Shown: positions 1-12,359 of the stretch, piece by piece
How positions within the stretch are numbered: the first letter of the stretch is position 1
Layout: the number at the start of each line of letters is the position of its first letter
Notes under the pieces: model-generated
The model's database searches: none
What the model saw: the letters and a program-made list of their open reading frames with translations, nothing else
What the model was told of the DNA's origin: nothing
Position numbers and translations under genes: made by a program
Assembly (NCBI GenBank): GCA_947363565.1
Contig: CANAPP010000009.1
Span: 1-64,000, forward strand
Length of the DNA: 64,000 bases
DNA from: an uncultured Lachnospiraceae bacterium
GTDB taxonomy: Bacteria; Bacillota; Clostridia; Lachnospirales; Lachnospiraceae
Direction: 5' to 3'

Positions 1-86
1 GGTTCTTACAAGGATTCAGTCATAGAAAACTTTATGTTTTGACCCCAGCATCATAGTATAAGGAAAACGCAGGGAGGAAGGATACG

Positions 87-3000
87 ATGTACCATTGTCA
101 TGTTCGTTTCTGTCTGACAGGCCATTATTGCAAAGTATTTGAAATCATAAAGGGAATTTCCCCCTTTGAGCATTTTACGCATGAGTTTATGGAAAGTGAT
201 AAGCCGTCAGAGAGAGCTTTGGCAGCGGCAGATGTTATTTTTGCCAATTTACAGGATATAGAAGAAAAGGAAGCGCTGCGCACGCTGCTTTTGGGAAAGG
301 GCAAGGGTGCGGAGCTTATTCTGCTGGCGGATAAGGAGCAGATAAGCCGGCTTAACGGGGAGCTTAACAAGGTTAAGGATATATGGACGCTGCCGATGAC
401 GGATGAGGAGGTTCGTTTCCGTTTCCTGCGGTGGCAGGAGAATTTCCGGATGGGAAAGGATTTCTGGCAGACCAGCCAATACCTGGAGGCGACCATTAAC
501 CATATACCGAACCTTGTCTGGTACAAGGATAAGAATGGCATACATGAGAAGGTGAACGACAGCTTCTGCCGGACGGTCAACAAGACGAAGAAGCAGGTGG
601 AAGGGCGCGGGCATGCCTACATCTGGGATGTGGAGCAGGATGATCCTGCCTGTATAGAGTCTGAGCGTGAGGTTATGGAAAAGAGGGAGACATTTGTCTC
701 TGAGGAAGTCGTCCAGGCGGGGGAGGGAACCAGGCTTCTTACGACTTACAAGTCGCCGCTCTACGACCTTGACGGGAGCGTGATGGGGACGGTGGGCGTT
801 GCCATCGACGTGACCCAGGAGCGCGCTTATGAGAAGGAGATCATCAGTAAGAACCAGACGTTAGAGACTATATTTACGACTATGGACTGCGGAGTGATGT
901 CCCATACCATGGACGGCAGCCGTATCGTCAGCATCAACCGGGCCGCTTTAAAGATCCTGGGTTATGATTCCCAGAGGGAGCTTTTAGCGGACGGCTTTGA
1001 TATGGTGGCGCAGTCGGTCATGGATGAAGATAAGGAGATGCTCCGGGAGAAGATCAGGTCATTGAAGAATGAAGGGGAGAGCGTCAGCGTGGAGTACCGT
1101 GTGTGCCACAGTAACGGCGACGTCCTCCATATTATGGGCAATGTCAAGCTCATTAACCAGGACGGCGAGATGCTTTACCAGCGGTTCCTCCTGGATTGTA
1201 CGGCCCAGAAGCTTGAGCAGAAAAAGAACGAAAGGCATCACATGGAGCTGATCCATGCGCTGAGTATTGAATATAATCTTGTCTGCTTTTTCGAGCTTGA
1301 TACAGGGATGGGGATACCGCTCAGGCTGTCAGATAAAGAGCACCGCATGTTTGATGCTGACTATAATAAAGAGATATCGCTGGAAGAGAGCATGGGCCGC
1401 TACATAGAGAGGAATGTCCATGAGGAGGACAAAGAGCTTCTGGCAAAAGCTTCTTGCGTGGAACGGATCAAGAGCGAGCTTTCGGAAAACAGACAGTATT
1501 ATGTAAATTACCGGGTGGTCAGGGACGGTGAAGTAAAGTATTTCCAGATGCGGGCAGTACGCGCCGGGAAGTGGAAGGAAAGCCACGGCATCGTGCTCGG
1601 GTTCAGAAGTGTTGATGCGGAGATCCGCAATGAGATGGAAAAGAAGGAGCTTCTTGAGAATGCGCTGATGCAGGCGAACAAAGCCAATAAGGCAAAGAGT
1701 GTCTTTCTCTCCAATATGTCCCACGATATCCGCACCCCGATGAATGCCATCGTAGGCTTTACCTCTCTTGCCATCACCCATATCGGCAACCCGGAGCTGG
1801 TGAAGGAATATCTGGGTAAGATCATGACCTCGGGAGAGCATCTGCTCAGCCTGATCAATGACGTGCTGGATATGAGCCGGATCGAGAGCGGCAAAATGCA
1901 TCTGGAGGAGAAGCCCTGCCGTCTGCCGGATATCCTCCATGGGCTGCGCAATATCGTGCAGGCGGATATCCATGCCAAGCAGCTTGAACTTTATATTGAC
2001 GCGGTGGATATCGTTGACGAGGAGATTATCTGTGATAAGCTGAGGCTTAACCAGGTGCTGCTCAACCTCCTTAGCAACTCCGTAAAATATACCAGCGCGG
2101 GCGGCATCGTCAGCATGAGGATCATCGAGAAGGCAGGTGCGCCCCTTGGGTACGCCCACTATGAGTTCCACATCAAGGATACAGGCATCGGTATGAGCGA
2201 GGAGTTCGTCTCCCACATCTTTGAACCCTTCGAGCGGGAGAAGAATACGACCATCAGCGGCATCCAGGGAACCGGCCTTGGCATGGCGATCACGAAGAAT
2301 ATCGTGGATATGATGAACGGCTCTATCGAGGTAAAGAGCGAACAGGGCGTGGGGACAGAATTTATCGTTGCCTTTACCTTCCGGCTTGATGCGCAGAAGA
2401 AGGAGCCGGAGGCCATACCGGAGCTAAAAAATCTTCGGGCGCTTGTGGTTGACGATGATTATAATACCTGCGACAGCGTATCTTATATGCTGCAGCAGAT
2501 CGGTATGCGGGCAGAGTGGACGCTGTCAGGGAAGGAGGCGGTCCTGCGCACCCACCAGGCGGTGAGCCGGGGGGATAATTACAGCGTATATATCATCGAT
2601 TGGCTGCTCCCGGATATGAACGGTGTCGAGGTGACCAGAAGGATCCGCAAGGAGATGGGCGAGGATGTGCCGGTGATCGTCCTGACGGCATACGACTGGA
2701 CGGATATCGAGGATGAGGCCAGGGAAGCGGGCGTTACGGCATTCTGCAGCAAACCTCTGTTCTTGTCAGAGCTTAGGAGCTGCCTGCACTCGGTAGTGTC
2801 GACGAAGGAGGAGAAGGAAAAGGATTACGAGGGAATGAAGAGCTTTAAGGCGGGCCGGATCCTTCTGGCGGAGGATAATGAGCTTAACCAGGAGATTGCC
2901 GTGGCGATTCTGGCAGACGCAGGATTTACCGTCGAGATTGCAGGGGACGGTGCGGCTGCCGTAAGGATGCTTGAACAATCCGAGCCGGGATATTATCAGT

Positions 3001-3227
3001 TAGTGCTGATGGATGTGCAGATGCCGGTGATGGATGGCTATCAGGCGTCGAAAAAAATCCGGGCGCTGAAGGATAAGAGGCTGGCGTCGATCCCAATCTT
3101 TGCCATGACGGCCAATGCTTTTGAGGAAGACAGACAGGAAGCGTTAAAGAGCGGCATGGACGGCCACATCGCTAAGCCGATCGACATCGGCGTGCTGTTT
3201 GAGACGTTGAGTATGGTTTTAAATTAA
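87..3227 (+). CDS. Hybrid sensor histidine kinase with PAS domains, HisKA/HATPase and two C-terminal receiver domains
   Basis: H-box 'SNMSHDIRTPMNAIVGFT', N/G boxes 'LNLLSNSVKYT'/'DTGIGM'/'GTGLGMAI', two REC domains ('VVDDDYN...IIDWLLPDMNG' and 'LAEDNELNQ...LMDVQMPVMDG'). Exact start uncertain. Confidence 0.93.
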   Translation: MYHCHVRFCLTGHYCKVFEIIKGISPFEHFTHEFMESDKPSERALAAADVIFANLQDIEEKEALRTLLLGKGKGAELILLADKEQISRLNGELNKVKDIWTLPMTDEEVRFRFLRWQENFRMGKDFWQTSQYLEATINHIPNLVWYKDKNGIHEKVNDSFCRTVNKTKKQVEGRGHAYIWDVEQDDPACIESEREVMEKRETFVSEEVVQAGEGTRLLTTYKSPLYDLDGSVMGTVGVAIDVTQERAYEKEIISKNQTLETIFTTMDCGVMSHTMDGSRIVSINRAALKILGYDSQRELLADGFDMVAQSVMDEDKEMLREKIRSLKNEGESVSVEYRVCHSNGDVLHIMGNVKLINQDGEMLYQRFLLDCTAQKLEQKKNERHHMELIHALSIEYNLVCFFELDTGMGIPLRLSDKEHRMFDADYNKEISLEESMGRYIERNVHEEDKELLAKASCVERIKSELSENRQYYVNYRVVRDGEVKYFQMRAVRAGKWKESHGIVLGFRSVDAEIRNEMEKKELLENALMQANKANKAKSVFLSNMSHDIRTPMNAIVGFTSLAITHIGNPELVKEYLGKIMTSGEHLLSLINDVLDMSRIESGKMHLEEKPCRLPDILHGLRNIVQADIHAKQLELYIDAVDIVDEEIICDKLRLNQVLLNLLSNSVKYTSAGGIVSMRIIEKAGAPLGYAHYEFHIKDTGIGMSEEFVSHIFEPFEREKNTTISGIQGTGLGMAITKNIVDMMNGSIEVKSEQGVGTEFIVAFTFRLDAQKKEPEAIPELKNLRALVVDDDYNTCDSVSYMLQQIGMRAEWTLSGKEAVLRTHQAVSRGDNYSVYIIDWLLPDMNGVEVTRRIRKEMGEDVPVIVLTAYDWTDIEDEAREAGVTAFCSKPLFLSELRSCLHSVVSTKEEKEKDYEGMKSFKAGRILLAEDNELNQEIAVAILADAGFTVEIAGDGAAAVRMLEQSEPGYYQLVLMDVQMPVMDGYQASKKIRALKDKRLASIPIFAMTANAFEEDRQEALKSGMDGHIAKPIDIGVLFETLSMVLN

Positions 3228-3253
3228 AAAATAGACAGACGGAGGAAGTATTT

Positions 3254-5346
<2,093 letters not shown>

Positions 5347-5347
<1 letters not shown>

Positions 5348-5483
5348 TACGCCCACGCCAGTGGACAGTTATGAAGTGATGCGTCGCACAACCGGCATGA
5401 CAGCCGTGAGATGATGCGCCGCACAATCGGTGTGACAGCCGCAAAGCGATGCGCTGCATAACCGGCGTGACAGCCATAAAGCG
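5347..5483. repeat. Intergenic tandem repeat: three ~35-bp units (5379-5413, 5414-5448, 5449-5483) plus a decayed copy upstream (5347-5378)
   Basis: Units atgcgtcgcacaaccggcatgacagccgtgagatg / atgcgccgcacaatcggtgtgacagccgcaaagcg / atgcgctgcataaccggcgtgacagccataaagcg aligned by eye. Confidence 0.85.
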
Positions 5484-5503
5484 CGCCGCTTCTCCGGCGG
5501 GTG

Positions 5504-6391
5504 TCAGGATAAGACAGACTGCATATCCTCCGGCAGCGGCGCGGTAAATGACAGCTCCCTGCCCGATACCGGATGGGGGAAGGAGAGTTTATGGGAGTGG
5601 AGCGCCTGCCTGGTGATAAGCGCGGTGTCCGGATTGTAGAGGTAATCGCCGATCAGGGGGAATCCCAGATATTTCATGTGGATGCGTATCTGGTGGGTGC
5701 GTCCGGTCTCAAGACGGAGGAGGATAAGGCTGTGGCCGTTTTGGTAATCGATGAGCCGGTAATGGGTGATTGCCTCCTCGCCGTATGTGAAGTCCACAGT
5801 CCGCTCGATGATGGTGCCAGGCTTCCTGGCCAGGGGAGCAGTGATCGTGCCTTCTGTCGGCGTGACTTTTCCCTTCGCGATGGTCAGATATTCCCGGCGG
5901 ATCAGCCGGCGTCGGGCCATGGCTGACAGGATGCCGGCGCTGACTAAGTGCTTGGCGACGACGGTGAGGCCGGAGGTGTCCCTGTCCAGACGGTTGCAGC
6001 AGCGGAAGATGAAGGGCCTGCCCTGGCTTTCGTAGTACCAGGCCAGCCCGTTTGCCAGGGAATTGGTATAGTTGTTCATGGAAGGATGTATGGGCATCCC
6101 GGCGGGCTTGTTAAGGACGATGATATCCTCGTCCTCGTACACGATATCGAGAGGGACAGGAAGGGGAGGGATCTTTTGTGAGCTGGTTTCTTCCTTTATA
6201 CAGACCTTTAAAATGTCGCCTTCTGCCAAGATATCCCGCATGTAATAATGGATGCCGTTTACGAGGATGCTTTTTGGCATCCGTTTGATGACGGCTATAT
6301 TTCGGGACGAGTAGCCGCGCCTTTTTAAGAAATGCTCGACTTTCCGCCCTGCGTCTTCTTTTGCTATCTGATAAGTGATCATCCGGTCCAT
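5504..6391 (-). CDS. RluA/RluD family pseudouridine synthase
   Basis: S4-like N-terminus, 'NKPAGMPIHPS', catalytic motif 'CCNRLDRDTSGLTVVAK', 'ETGRTHQIRIHMKYLGFPLIGD'. Confidence 0.93.
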   Translation of the reverse strand: MDRMITYQIAKEDAGRKVEHFLKRRGYSSRNIAVIKRMPKSILVNGIHYYMRDILAEGDILKVCIKEETSSQKIPPLPVPLDIVYEDEDIIVLNKPAGMPIHPSMNNYTNSLANGLAWYYESQGRPFIFRCCNRLDRDTSGLTVVAKHLVSAGILSAMARRRLIRREYLTIAKGKVTPTEGTITAPLARKPGTIIERTVDFTYGEEAITHYRLIDYQNGHSLILLRLETGRTHQIRIHMKYLGFPLIGDYLYNPDTALITRQALHSHKLSFPHPVSGRELSFTAPLPEDMQSVLS

Positions 6392-6476
6392 GGGAATTCT
6401 CCTGTAAATTCAGTGTGATAGATATTTATTATAGCTTATGGGAGAGGGCGCGTCCAGTAAAAAGAGGAGGAATAGT

Positions 6477-6953
6477 ATGCAGGGACTGAGCACATTATGT
6501 TATATTGAGAGGGATGGGAAATACCTGATGCTCCACCGGACGGTGAAAGAAAAGGATGTGAATAAGGACAAATGGATCGGCGTAGGCGGACATTTTGAGA
6601 CGGACGAAAGTCCGGAGGAGTGCCTGCTGCGCGAGGTCCGGGAGGAGACGGGATATACGCTTACCTCCTACCGTTACCGGGGAATCGTGACATTTATCTC
6701 AGGAAACGGCGTGACAGAGTATATGTCTTTATTCACGGCGGACGGTTTTACCGGGGAGGAGACAGCGTGCGACGAAGGGGAGCTTGCGTGGGTGGATATC
6801 GATAAGGTCGGGGAGCTTAATCTCTGGGAGGGAGACCGGATATTTCTGCGGCTTCTTCGGGAGACGGACGAATTTTTCTCATTAAAGCTCGTGTATGACG
6901 GACAAGACCGGCTGGTATCTGCGGCTTTGAACGGAAAGCCTGTGGAAGATTAA
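6477..6953 (+). CDS. NUDIX hydrolase (8-oxo-dGTP diphosphatase-like)
   Basis: Nudix box 'GGHFETDESPEECLLREVREETGY'; start set at the ATG after RBS aagaggagg (ORF track starts at 6438). Confidence 0.9.
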   Translation: MQGLSTLCYIERDGKYLMLHRTVKEKDVNKDKWIGVGGHFETDESPEECLLREVREETGYTLTSYRYRGIVTFISGNGVTEYMSLFTADGFTGEETACDEGELAWVDIDKVGELNLWEGDRIFLRLLRETDEFFSLKLVYDGQDRLVSAALNGKPVED

Positions 6954-7062
6954 AGCAGGACGGGATTGTTATTTTTCTGGAAAACAGGATATACTAATCC
7001 TGTATGGTGACGCCGGGGGAGATCACTCTCCCGGGATATGACTGAAAGAAAGGAAGATGAAT

Positions 7063-7371
7063 ATGGCAGTATTACATTTGACCAAGGATAATTTTGAAGA
7101 AGAGGTGTTAAAGTCGCAGGTTCCGGTGCTTGTGGACTTCTGGGCGACCTGGTGCGGGCCGTGCCAGATGATCGGGCCGGTGATCGAGGAGATTGCAGGG
7201 GAGGTGACTGACGCGAAGATCTGCAAGGTGGACGTGGATGCCCAGCCGGAGCTTGCAAGACAGTATAAGGTGCTGTCCATCCCGACGCTGATGGTCTTTA
7301 AAAACGGGGAGCTTGCGAAGCGGGAGACAGGTGCGAAGCCGAAGGAAGAGATACTTGGGATGCTGAGATAA
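7063..7371 (+). CDS. trxA: Thioredoxin
   Basis: 'VDFWATWCGPCQMIGPVIEEIA' with WCGPC active site, 'SIPTLMVFKNGE'. Confidence 0.95.
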   Translation: MAVLHLTKDNFEEEVLKSQVPVLVDFWATWCGPCQMIGPVIEEIAGEVTDAKICKVDVDAQPELARQYKVLSIPTLMVFKNGELAKRETGAKPKEEILGMLR

Positions 7372-7480
7372 ATGAGAGAAATCCGGCATTTTTCCATTGA
7401 TTTTTCTGCCCGGGACGATTATAATATAAATAGTTATAGGCTGCGGCCTATGAGGACAGACATCGTGGAGGTGGTAAAGT

Positions 7481-8323
7481 ATGATCGGCGGAATTTATAC
7501 ACAGAGCCTTTATTTTAATAATTATCCGTATAGAAATACAGTGCGGGGTACGGAAGGACAGATTACCGGTACTGAGGCGGCAGGCAAGTCCGAGCAGGTC
7601 CAGGCGGCGGGCAAAGCCGGGAAAGTAGTGGCTGTGAGCCGTGCGGCGAATCCGGGTGTTCCGGTGGAGCCGGTAGATCCGGTTCCGGCAGTGTCCAATG
7701 AGACTTCCAGCGGAGTCGGGCGGATGCTTCCCTTTATGCGTCAGGGAGCCGACCCGGTGGAGATGGCAGTGCGTATGCGTATACAGCAGTATGATCCGTC
7801 ACAGGAAGCGGCGCAGGCCGGAGCAAAAAAAGCAGCGGGTGATCAGGCTGTACTGTCAGGAGGAAAGATGACGGCAGGAGAGCAGGCAGCGTTAGCTGGA
7901 GTGAAGGACGCAGCGGCAGAAGAACAGGCTGTGCCGGAAGGGGAGAAGGCAGGAATCGAGGGTATCATGAAGACTGTCGAGGAGGGCGAGTGTCAGACCT
8001 GCAAGGAGCGCAAGTATCAGGACGGCTCCGACGATCCGGGCGTATCCTTTAAGACGGCATCCCACATCGCGCCGGAGCAGGCAGCTTCAGCGGTGAAGGG
8101 TCATGAGATGGAGCATGTTGTCAGGGAACAGGCGAAGGCAGTGCGTGAGGATCGCAGGGTAGTGAGCCAGAATGTGACGATCCACACGGATATCTGCCCG
8201 GAGTGCGGTGATGTATATGTATCCGGCGGTACGACCAGGACAGTGACGGCGGCGAATCCGCAGCCGGAGCAGTCAGGCCAGACGGCGAACGATATGTATA
8301 AGCCGTTCTTTGCGGTAGCGTAA
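7481..8323 (+). CDS. Putative SprA-related-type metalloprotease domain protein
   Basis: 'VKGHEMEHVVREQAKA' (HExxH) followed by 'ICPECGDVYVSGGTTRTV'; Ala/Gln-rich N-terminal half. Family assignment from recall of motif layout. Confidence 0.6.
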   Translation: MIGGIYTQSLYFNNYPYRNTVRGTEGQITGTEAAGKSEQVQAAGKAGKVVAVSRAANPGVPVEPVDPVPAVSNETSSGVGRMLPFMRQGADPVEMAVRMRIQQYDPSQEAAQAGAKKAAGDQAVLSGGKMTAGEQAALAGVKDAAAEEQAVPEGEKAGIEGIMKTVEEGECQTCKERKYQDGSDDPGVSFKTASHIAPEQAASAVKGHEMEHVVREQAKAVREDRRVVSQNVTIHTDICPECGDVYVSGGTTRTVTAANPQPEQSGQTANDMYKPFFAVA

Positions 8324-8368
8324 AGTTAAGCGTGGCAGTAGTTGACATTGGTATTCATCAGCGGCATC

Positions 8369-8438
8369 GGCGAAGGAAAGCCGGTGCCGCTGTTTTGCGC
8401 CCGGATGGAAAAGCTGATGCCGCTGTTTTGCGCCCGGA
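8369..8438. repeat. Terminator-like hairpin whose 3' half is duplicated (21-bp direct repeats tgccgctgttttgcgcccgga at 8385-8405 and 8418-8438)
   Basis: Identical 21-mers 33 bp apart; cagcggcatcggc...gccggtgccgctg stem followed by tttt. Confidence 0.7.
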
Positions 8439-8473
8439 GAAAAAGAAAGGATGCGAAAGAAGGAGGATAAGCG

Positions 8474-9424
8474 TTGAGCAGATATTACCTTGCCCCGCTG
8501 GAGGGGATCACGACACACATTTTCCGCAATGCGTACCACAGGCATTTTGCCCCGATGGATAAGTATTTTACGCCCTTTCTTGTGCCTCACAGCAAAAAGG
8601 GGTTCAGTGCGAAGGAGAAGCGGGAGATCCTGCCGGAGAACAACGAGGGGTTGTATCTTGTTCCTCAGATCATGAGCAACCACGCCGGGGATTGCTTAAA
8701 GACGATCGGAAAGCTTGAAGAATACGGGTACAAGGAGATCAACCTGAATATGGGATGCCCATCAAAGACTGTGGTGTCAAAGGGGAGAGGCTCCGGATTC
8801 CTGGCATTCCCTGAGGAGCTTGACCGCTTTCTCGACGCGGTATTCGAGGGGATCGGCAATACGGATACGCAGATATCCATAAAGACCCGCCTTGGCAAAG
8901 ACAGGCCGGAGGAGTTTGGCCCCATCCTTGAGATCTATAACCGGTATCCGCTTAAGGAGCTGATCGTCCACCCCAGGGTACAGAAGGATTTTTATAAAAA
9001 TGAACCGAATCTCCCGATGTTTGCATATGCCAGCGGGAACAGCAAAAGCCCGGTATGCTATAACGGGGACATCTTTACGCTTAAAAAATATGAGGAGATC
9101 CGGCAGGCATTTCCGGAAACCGAAGCTTTTATGCTCGGGAGGGGGATCCTTATGGATCCGCTGCTCTTAATGCGGATAAAGAACCAAGCGGGAGAGGAAG
9201 GAGCAGAAAAGGGCAAAGAGCAAGCGAAGCTTTGCGGCTTTCATGACCGGCTCTATGAAGATTACCGGGCGCTTGGTATGGGGGATAAGAATGTACTGTT
9301 CAAGATGAAGGAGCTTTGGTGCTATCTGGGACAGTCTTTCCCCGGGCAGGAGAAGGCGCTGAAAAAGATCCGCAAGGCAGAGCGGCTGGACAGATATGAG
9401 GCGGCGGTGGAAGAGCTGCTATGA
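8474..9424 (+). CDS. tRNA-dihydrouridine synthase family protein
   Basis: 'YLAPLEGIT', 'INLNMGCPSKTVV', 'IKTRLG', 'HPR', 'YNGDIF', 'MLGRGILMDP'; TTG start after aaggagg. Confidence 0.92.
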   Translation: MSRYYLAPLEGITTHIFRNAYHRHFAPMDKYFTPFLVPHSKKGFSAKEKREILPENNEGLYLVPQIMSNHAGDCLKTIGKLEEYGYKEINLNMGCPSKTVVSKGRGSGFLAFPEELDRFLDAVFEGIGNTDTQISIKTRLGKDRPEEFGPILEIYNRYPLKELIVHPRVQKDFYKNEPNLPMFAYASGNSKSPVCYNGDIFTLKKYEEIRQAFPETEAFMLGRGILMDPLLLMRIKNQAGEEGAEKGKEQAKLCGFHDRLYEDYRALGMGDKNVLFKMKELWCYLGQSFPGQEKALKKIRKAERLDRYEAAVEELL

Positions 9425-9523
9425 ATTTCCTTACGGTTTGCCCATCCGACGGCAACAATTTCTTTACATTTGCTCGGTGATGAAATATAATAAAAAAAGT
9501 TCTTTTGGAAGGAGATTTGCGCG

Positions 9524-10015
9524 ATGGAAGATGTAAGAACAAAAGTATATGAAGCGTTGGACAAGATGAAGATCAACTATGAGGTGGTAGAGCACGAGCC
9601 GGTTTATACGATGGAAGATATGGACAGGCTGGGGCTTACGAAGAAGGGAACACTGTGTAAGAACCTGTTCCTGCGTGATTCCAAGGGGAAGCGGCATTTC
9701 CTCGTGACGGCGGATGAGAACACGAAGGTTGACCTCAAGGCGCTCAGCAAAAAGCTCGGCGCCGGGAACTTAAGCTTTGCCTCTGAGGAGAGGCTGGAAA
9801 AATATCTGGGGCTTAAGCAGGGAAGCGTCACACCCTTCGGCCTGATGAACGATACGGATCACGCGGTGGAGTTTTTTATCGACAAGAGCTTAACGAAATG
9901 CAAAAGCTTAGGGATCCATCCTCTTGAAAATACGGCGACGGTATTTCTCTCCTATAAGGATTTGGACAAATTCTTATGGAGCCTGGATGTGGATGTGATC
10001 CCGGTGCGTTTTTAA
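9524..10015 (+). CDS. YbaK/ProX-type prolyl-tRNA deacylase domain protein
   Basis: 'HEPVYTMEDMDRLG', 'KNLFLRDSKGKRHFLVTADE', 'GSVTPFGLMND'. Confidence 0.88.
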   Translation: MEDVRTKVYEALDKMKINYEVVEHEPVYTMEDMDRLGLTKKGTLCKNLFLRDSKGKRHFLVTADENTKVDLKALSKKLGAGNLSFASEERLEKYLGLKQGSVTPFGLMNDTDHAVEFFIDKSLTKCKSLGIHPLENTATVFLSYKDLDKFLWSLDVDVIPVRF

Positions 10016-10048
10016 GTACATGCGGGCAGCAGAAGACTGGCAGGACAG

Positions 10049-10080
10049 ACAGGGAATCCGGCAGAGGGTTCCCTGTTTTT
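10049..10080 (+). terminator. Rho-independent terminator
   Basis: acagggaa...ttccctgt stem followed by ttttt. Confidence 0.75.
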
Positions 10081-10087
10081 CGTTATC

Positions 10088-11137
10088 TTACCGGTCATGT
10101 TCTTCATGTGAAGCATAAAAGCTCTTAAGCTCATGGAAGCTTTCGGTAAATCTGCGGGAGGTGGCGGAAGGATTGCGCCGGATGATATTGATCGCCTTCT
10201 GGTATTCTTTAAGCTTGCGGGACTTAAGGGAATGCTCGATAGCTTCAAGCCTGATCCTGAATTCGCCAAGCTCCTGTTTGTAGGCTTCAAACCGCGCGTT
10301 TTCGCTGGCGGAAGAGATGGAGCCGGACAGGGCGTTAAGCTCCGCGATAAAGGCCTCGGTTTTCTCTTTGAGCAGGGAAAGGCGCTTTGCTTTGTGCGCC
10401 CTGCGTTCATTCAGCCTGTCCGCCAGAGCGGTGTCTTGCAGTGTCCGGGACAGTCCGGCTCTCTTTGCAAGGAGCTTTTTGTTCTCCTCAATCTCATCCT
10501 CAATCTTGCGGATATGGGTGCAAAACTTTTCAGAACTTAGGGTGATGTTCCCGGAGACGTGCTCAAGCCGTCCTTCCAGAGAGGACAGCAAAGCGTTGTT
10601 CTCCGAAAGTTCCTTTAGCAGTTCGCGAAGATCCAGTGCGGACTGGACGGACTTTGTTGTGTCGGCGGCAAACACGGCCACCAGCACGGTGCTAAGGAGG
10701 CTGGCAGCATCCTGCGGGATAGTTAAGACCATCCGCTCGAAGGGAAGGTGCAGGACTTTCACCATAAGGAGGGAAAATGCTCCCCACCCGAGGGACGCAA
10801 ACAGGCAGATATAGCCGTTCACATTAAAGCGGTGACTGCTGTAATCCCAGTAGCGCACATGGAACAGATACTCCATCACATCACCGGTCACATACTCCAG
10901 GGCAGTTGCCCCGGCCATGCCGAACAGAAAGATTAAGGGGATACTCTCTCTTACCGGCAGGGTGATCACAAGCACAGTGATGGCGCCGAAGCCGTATATG
11001 GGGATCATGGGGCCGTACAAAAAGCCCCGGTTCACCCAGTGCTTTTCCAGCACGGAGACATAAAGACATTCCCAGATCCAGCCGAGAAAACAGTATAAAA
11101 AGAAGAATAAAAGCCATTGTGCCTGTGTGTAGATCAT
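10088..11137 (-). CDS. Putative ABC-transporter type IV / CmpB-like membrane protein with coiled-coil C-terminus
   Basis: N-terminal 'FFLYCFLGWIWECLYVSV...WVNRGFLYGPMIPIYG...EYVTGDVMEYLFHVRYWDYS' typical of the CmpB family. Confidence 0.78.
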   Translation of the reverse strand: MIYTQAQWLLFFFLYCFLGWIWECLYVSVLEKHWVNRGFLYGPMIPIYGFGAITVLVITLPVRESIPLIFLFGMAGATALEYVTGDVMEYLFHVRYWDYSSHRFNVNGYICLFASLGWGAFSLLMVKVLHLPFERMVLTIPQDAASLLSTVLVAVFAADTTKSVQSALDLRELLKELSENNALLSSLEGRLEHVSGNITLSSEKFCTHIRKIEDEIEENKKLLAKRAGLSRTLQDTALADRLNERRAHKAKRLSLLKEKTEAFIAELNALSGSISSASENARFEAYKQELGEFRIRLEAIEHSLKSRKLKEYQKAINIIRRNPSATSRRFTESFHELKSFYASHEEHDR

Positions 11138-11303
11138 CAGTAAGCGCCTCCCACGTTTGTATGTCCACTAGTTTAGCAAAGTTTTCCGCGAAATGCAAAT
11201 GGGCATCGGGCAAGAATTTATACTTTTTTCATTGCATGTTGGAGAGCCAGGAAGTACAATGTAGTAGTAAGCAGTTTGAAAAAGCGGAAAAGTGAGGATG
11301 ATT

Positions 11304-12269
11304 ATGGAACAGCAGCAATATCATTATAAAGAAAGTCTGAATCAGGCCAGGAAGCCGGAGAACCGGTTCCTTCGCATCTGGGGGCCGGTGCTCATCAAGT
11401 GGGGGATCGGCATGGGAGTGTCCATGCTTGCAATGATGGTCTTTGAGAGCTTTATGATCCTTAAAAAGAGCGGCGTAGATATGAATGCGGTGCAGAGCAT
11501 GGCACAGGCGTGGGACATCGTCTGCCGGAATATGCCGGATGCGTCAAGGTCAGCGGAGCTTGCGAAGGAGACTGCCGGGGAACTGATGAGATACGCGACG
11601 CCCATCGAGGGGCTTACAGCCTTTTTGACGATACCGATCCTTCTGATCATGTTCCGCCGGGACACGGTCAGGGAGAAGCTTTCCGGATTTATCCCCAACA
11701 AAAAAGCCTCTCTCTGGAAATACGCGGCTATCCTGGTGATGGCGTCGGCTATGACCCTTGGCCTTAACAACCTGATCGAGATCAGCGGGGTGATGGCGGC
11801 CAGTGAAGGGTACGAGGATACGATGAGTGCCCTGTATGCAGCGTCCCTTCCCATGCAGGTATTGTGCTTAGGGATCTTAATCCCGGTCTGCGAGGAACTG
11901 GTATTTCGGGGGCTGATGTTCCGCCGGCTGCGCCAGGGCGGATCTTTTCTGCCGGCGGCGCTTTACTCTTCCTTTGTCTTCGGGTTCCTCCATGCGAATA
12001 TGGTGCAGATGCTCTACGGATTTATCCTGGGGCTTACGTTCTGCTACCTGTATGAAAAATACGGCTCGGTGAAAGCGCCGGTCTTTGCCCATATCGCGTC
12101 CAATGTCCTGTCGGTTTTCCTGACGGAGCTTGACGCTATGGACTGGATGGCGGCGGAACCCATACGCATAGGCATGATCACCGTCATCTGTGCCAGCGCA
12201 GCGTCAGCGATGTATGTCCTGATCCAGAGGATTGAGGAAAAACCAGAGAAGATAGACATCATCGCGTAG
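11304..12269 (+). CDS. CPBP family intramembrane glutamic endopeptidase (Abi/CAAX-like)
   Basis: 'PVCEELVFRGLMFRRL' (EExxxR), 'FGFLHANMVQMLYGFILGL', 'HIASNVLSVF'; multiple TM segments. Start chosen at MEQQQY. Confidence 0.88.
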   Translation: MEQQQYHYKESLNQARKPENRFLRIWGPVLIKWGIGMGVSMLAMMVFESFMILKKSGVDMNAVQSMAQAWDIVCRNMPDASRSAELAKETAGELMRYATPIEGLTAFLTIPILLIMFRRDTVREKLSGFIPNKKASLWKYAAILVMASAMTLGLNNLIEISGVMAASEGYEDTMSALYAASLPMQVLCLGILIPVCEELVFRGLMFRRLRQGGSFLPAALYSSFVFGFLHANMVQMLYGFILGLTFCYLYEKYGSVKAPVFAHIASNVLSVFLTELDAMDWMAAEPIRIGMITVICASAASAMYVLIQRIEEKPEKIDIIA

Positions 12270-12359
12270 GATAGACAGCGGATAGGGAAAATTTGTTATT
12301 TACAAAGGGGGAAAAAAGTAGTATAGTAGTTTCAAAATTGAGTGAAAGGATTATCAGCT

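Noticed and set aside
1329-2216. Long antisense ORF opposite the histidine kinase
   Set aside because: Shadow ORF in GC-rich codon-biased gene; no recognisable domain or RBS.
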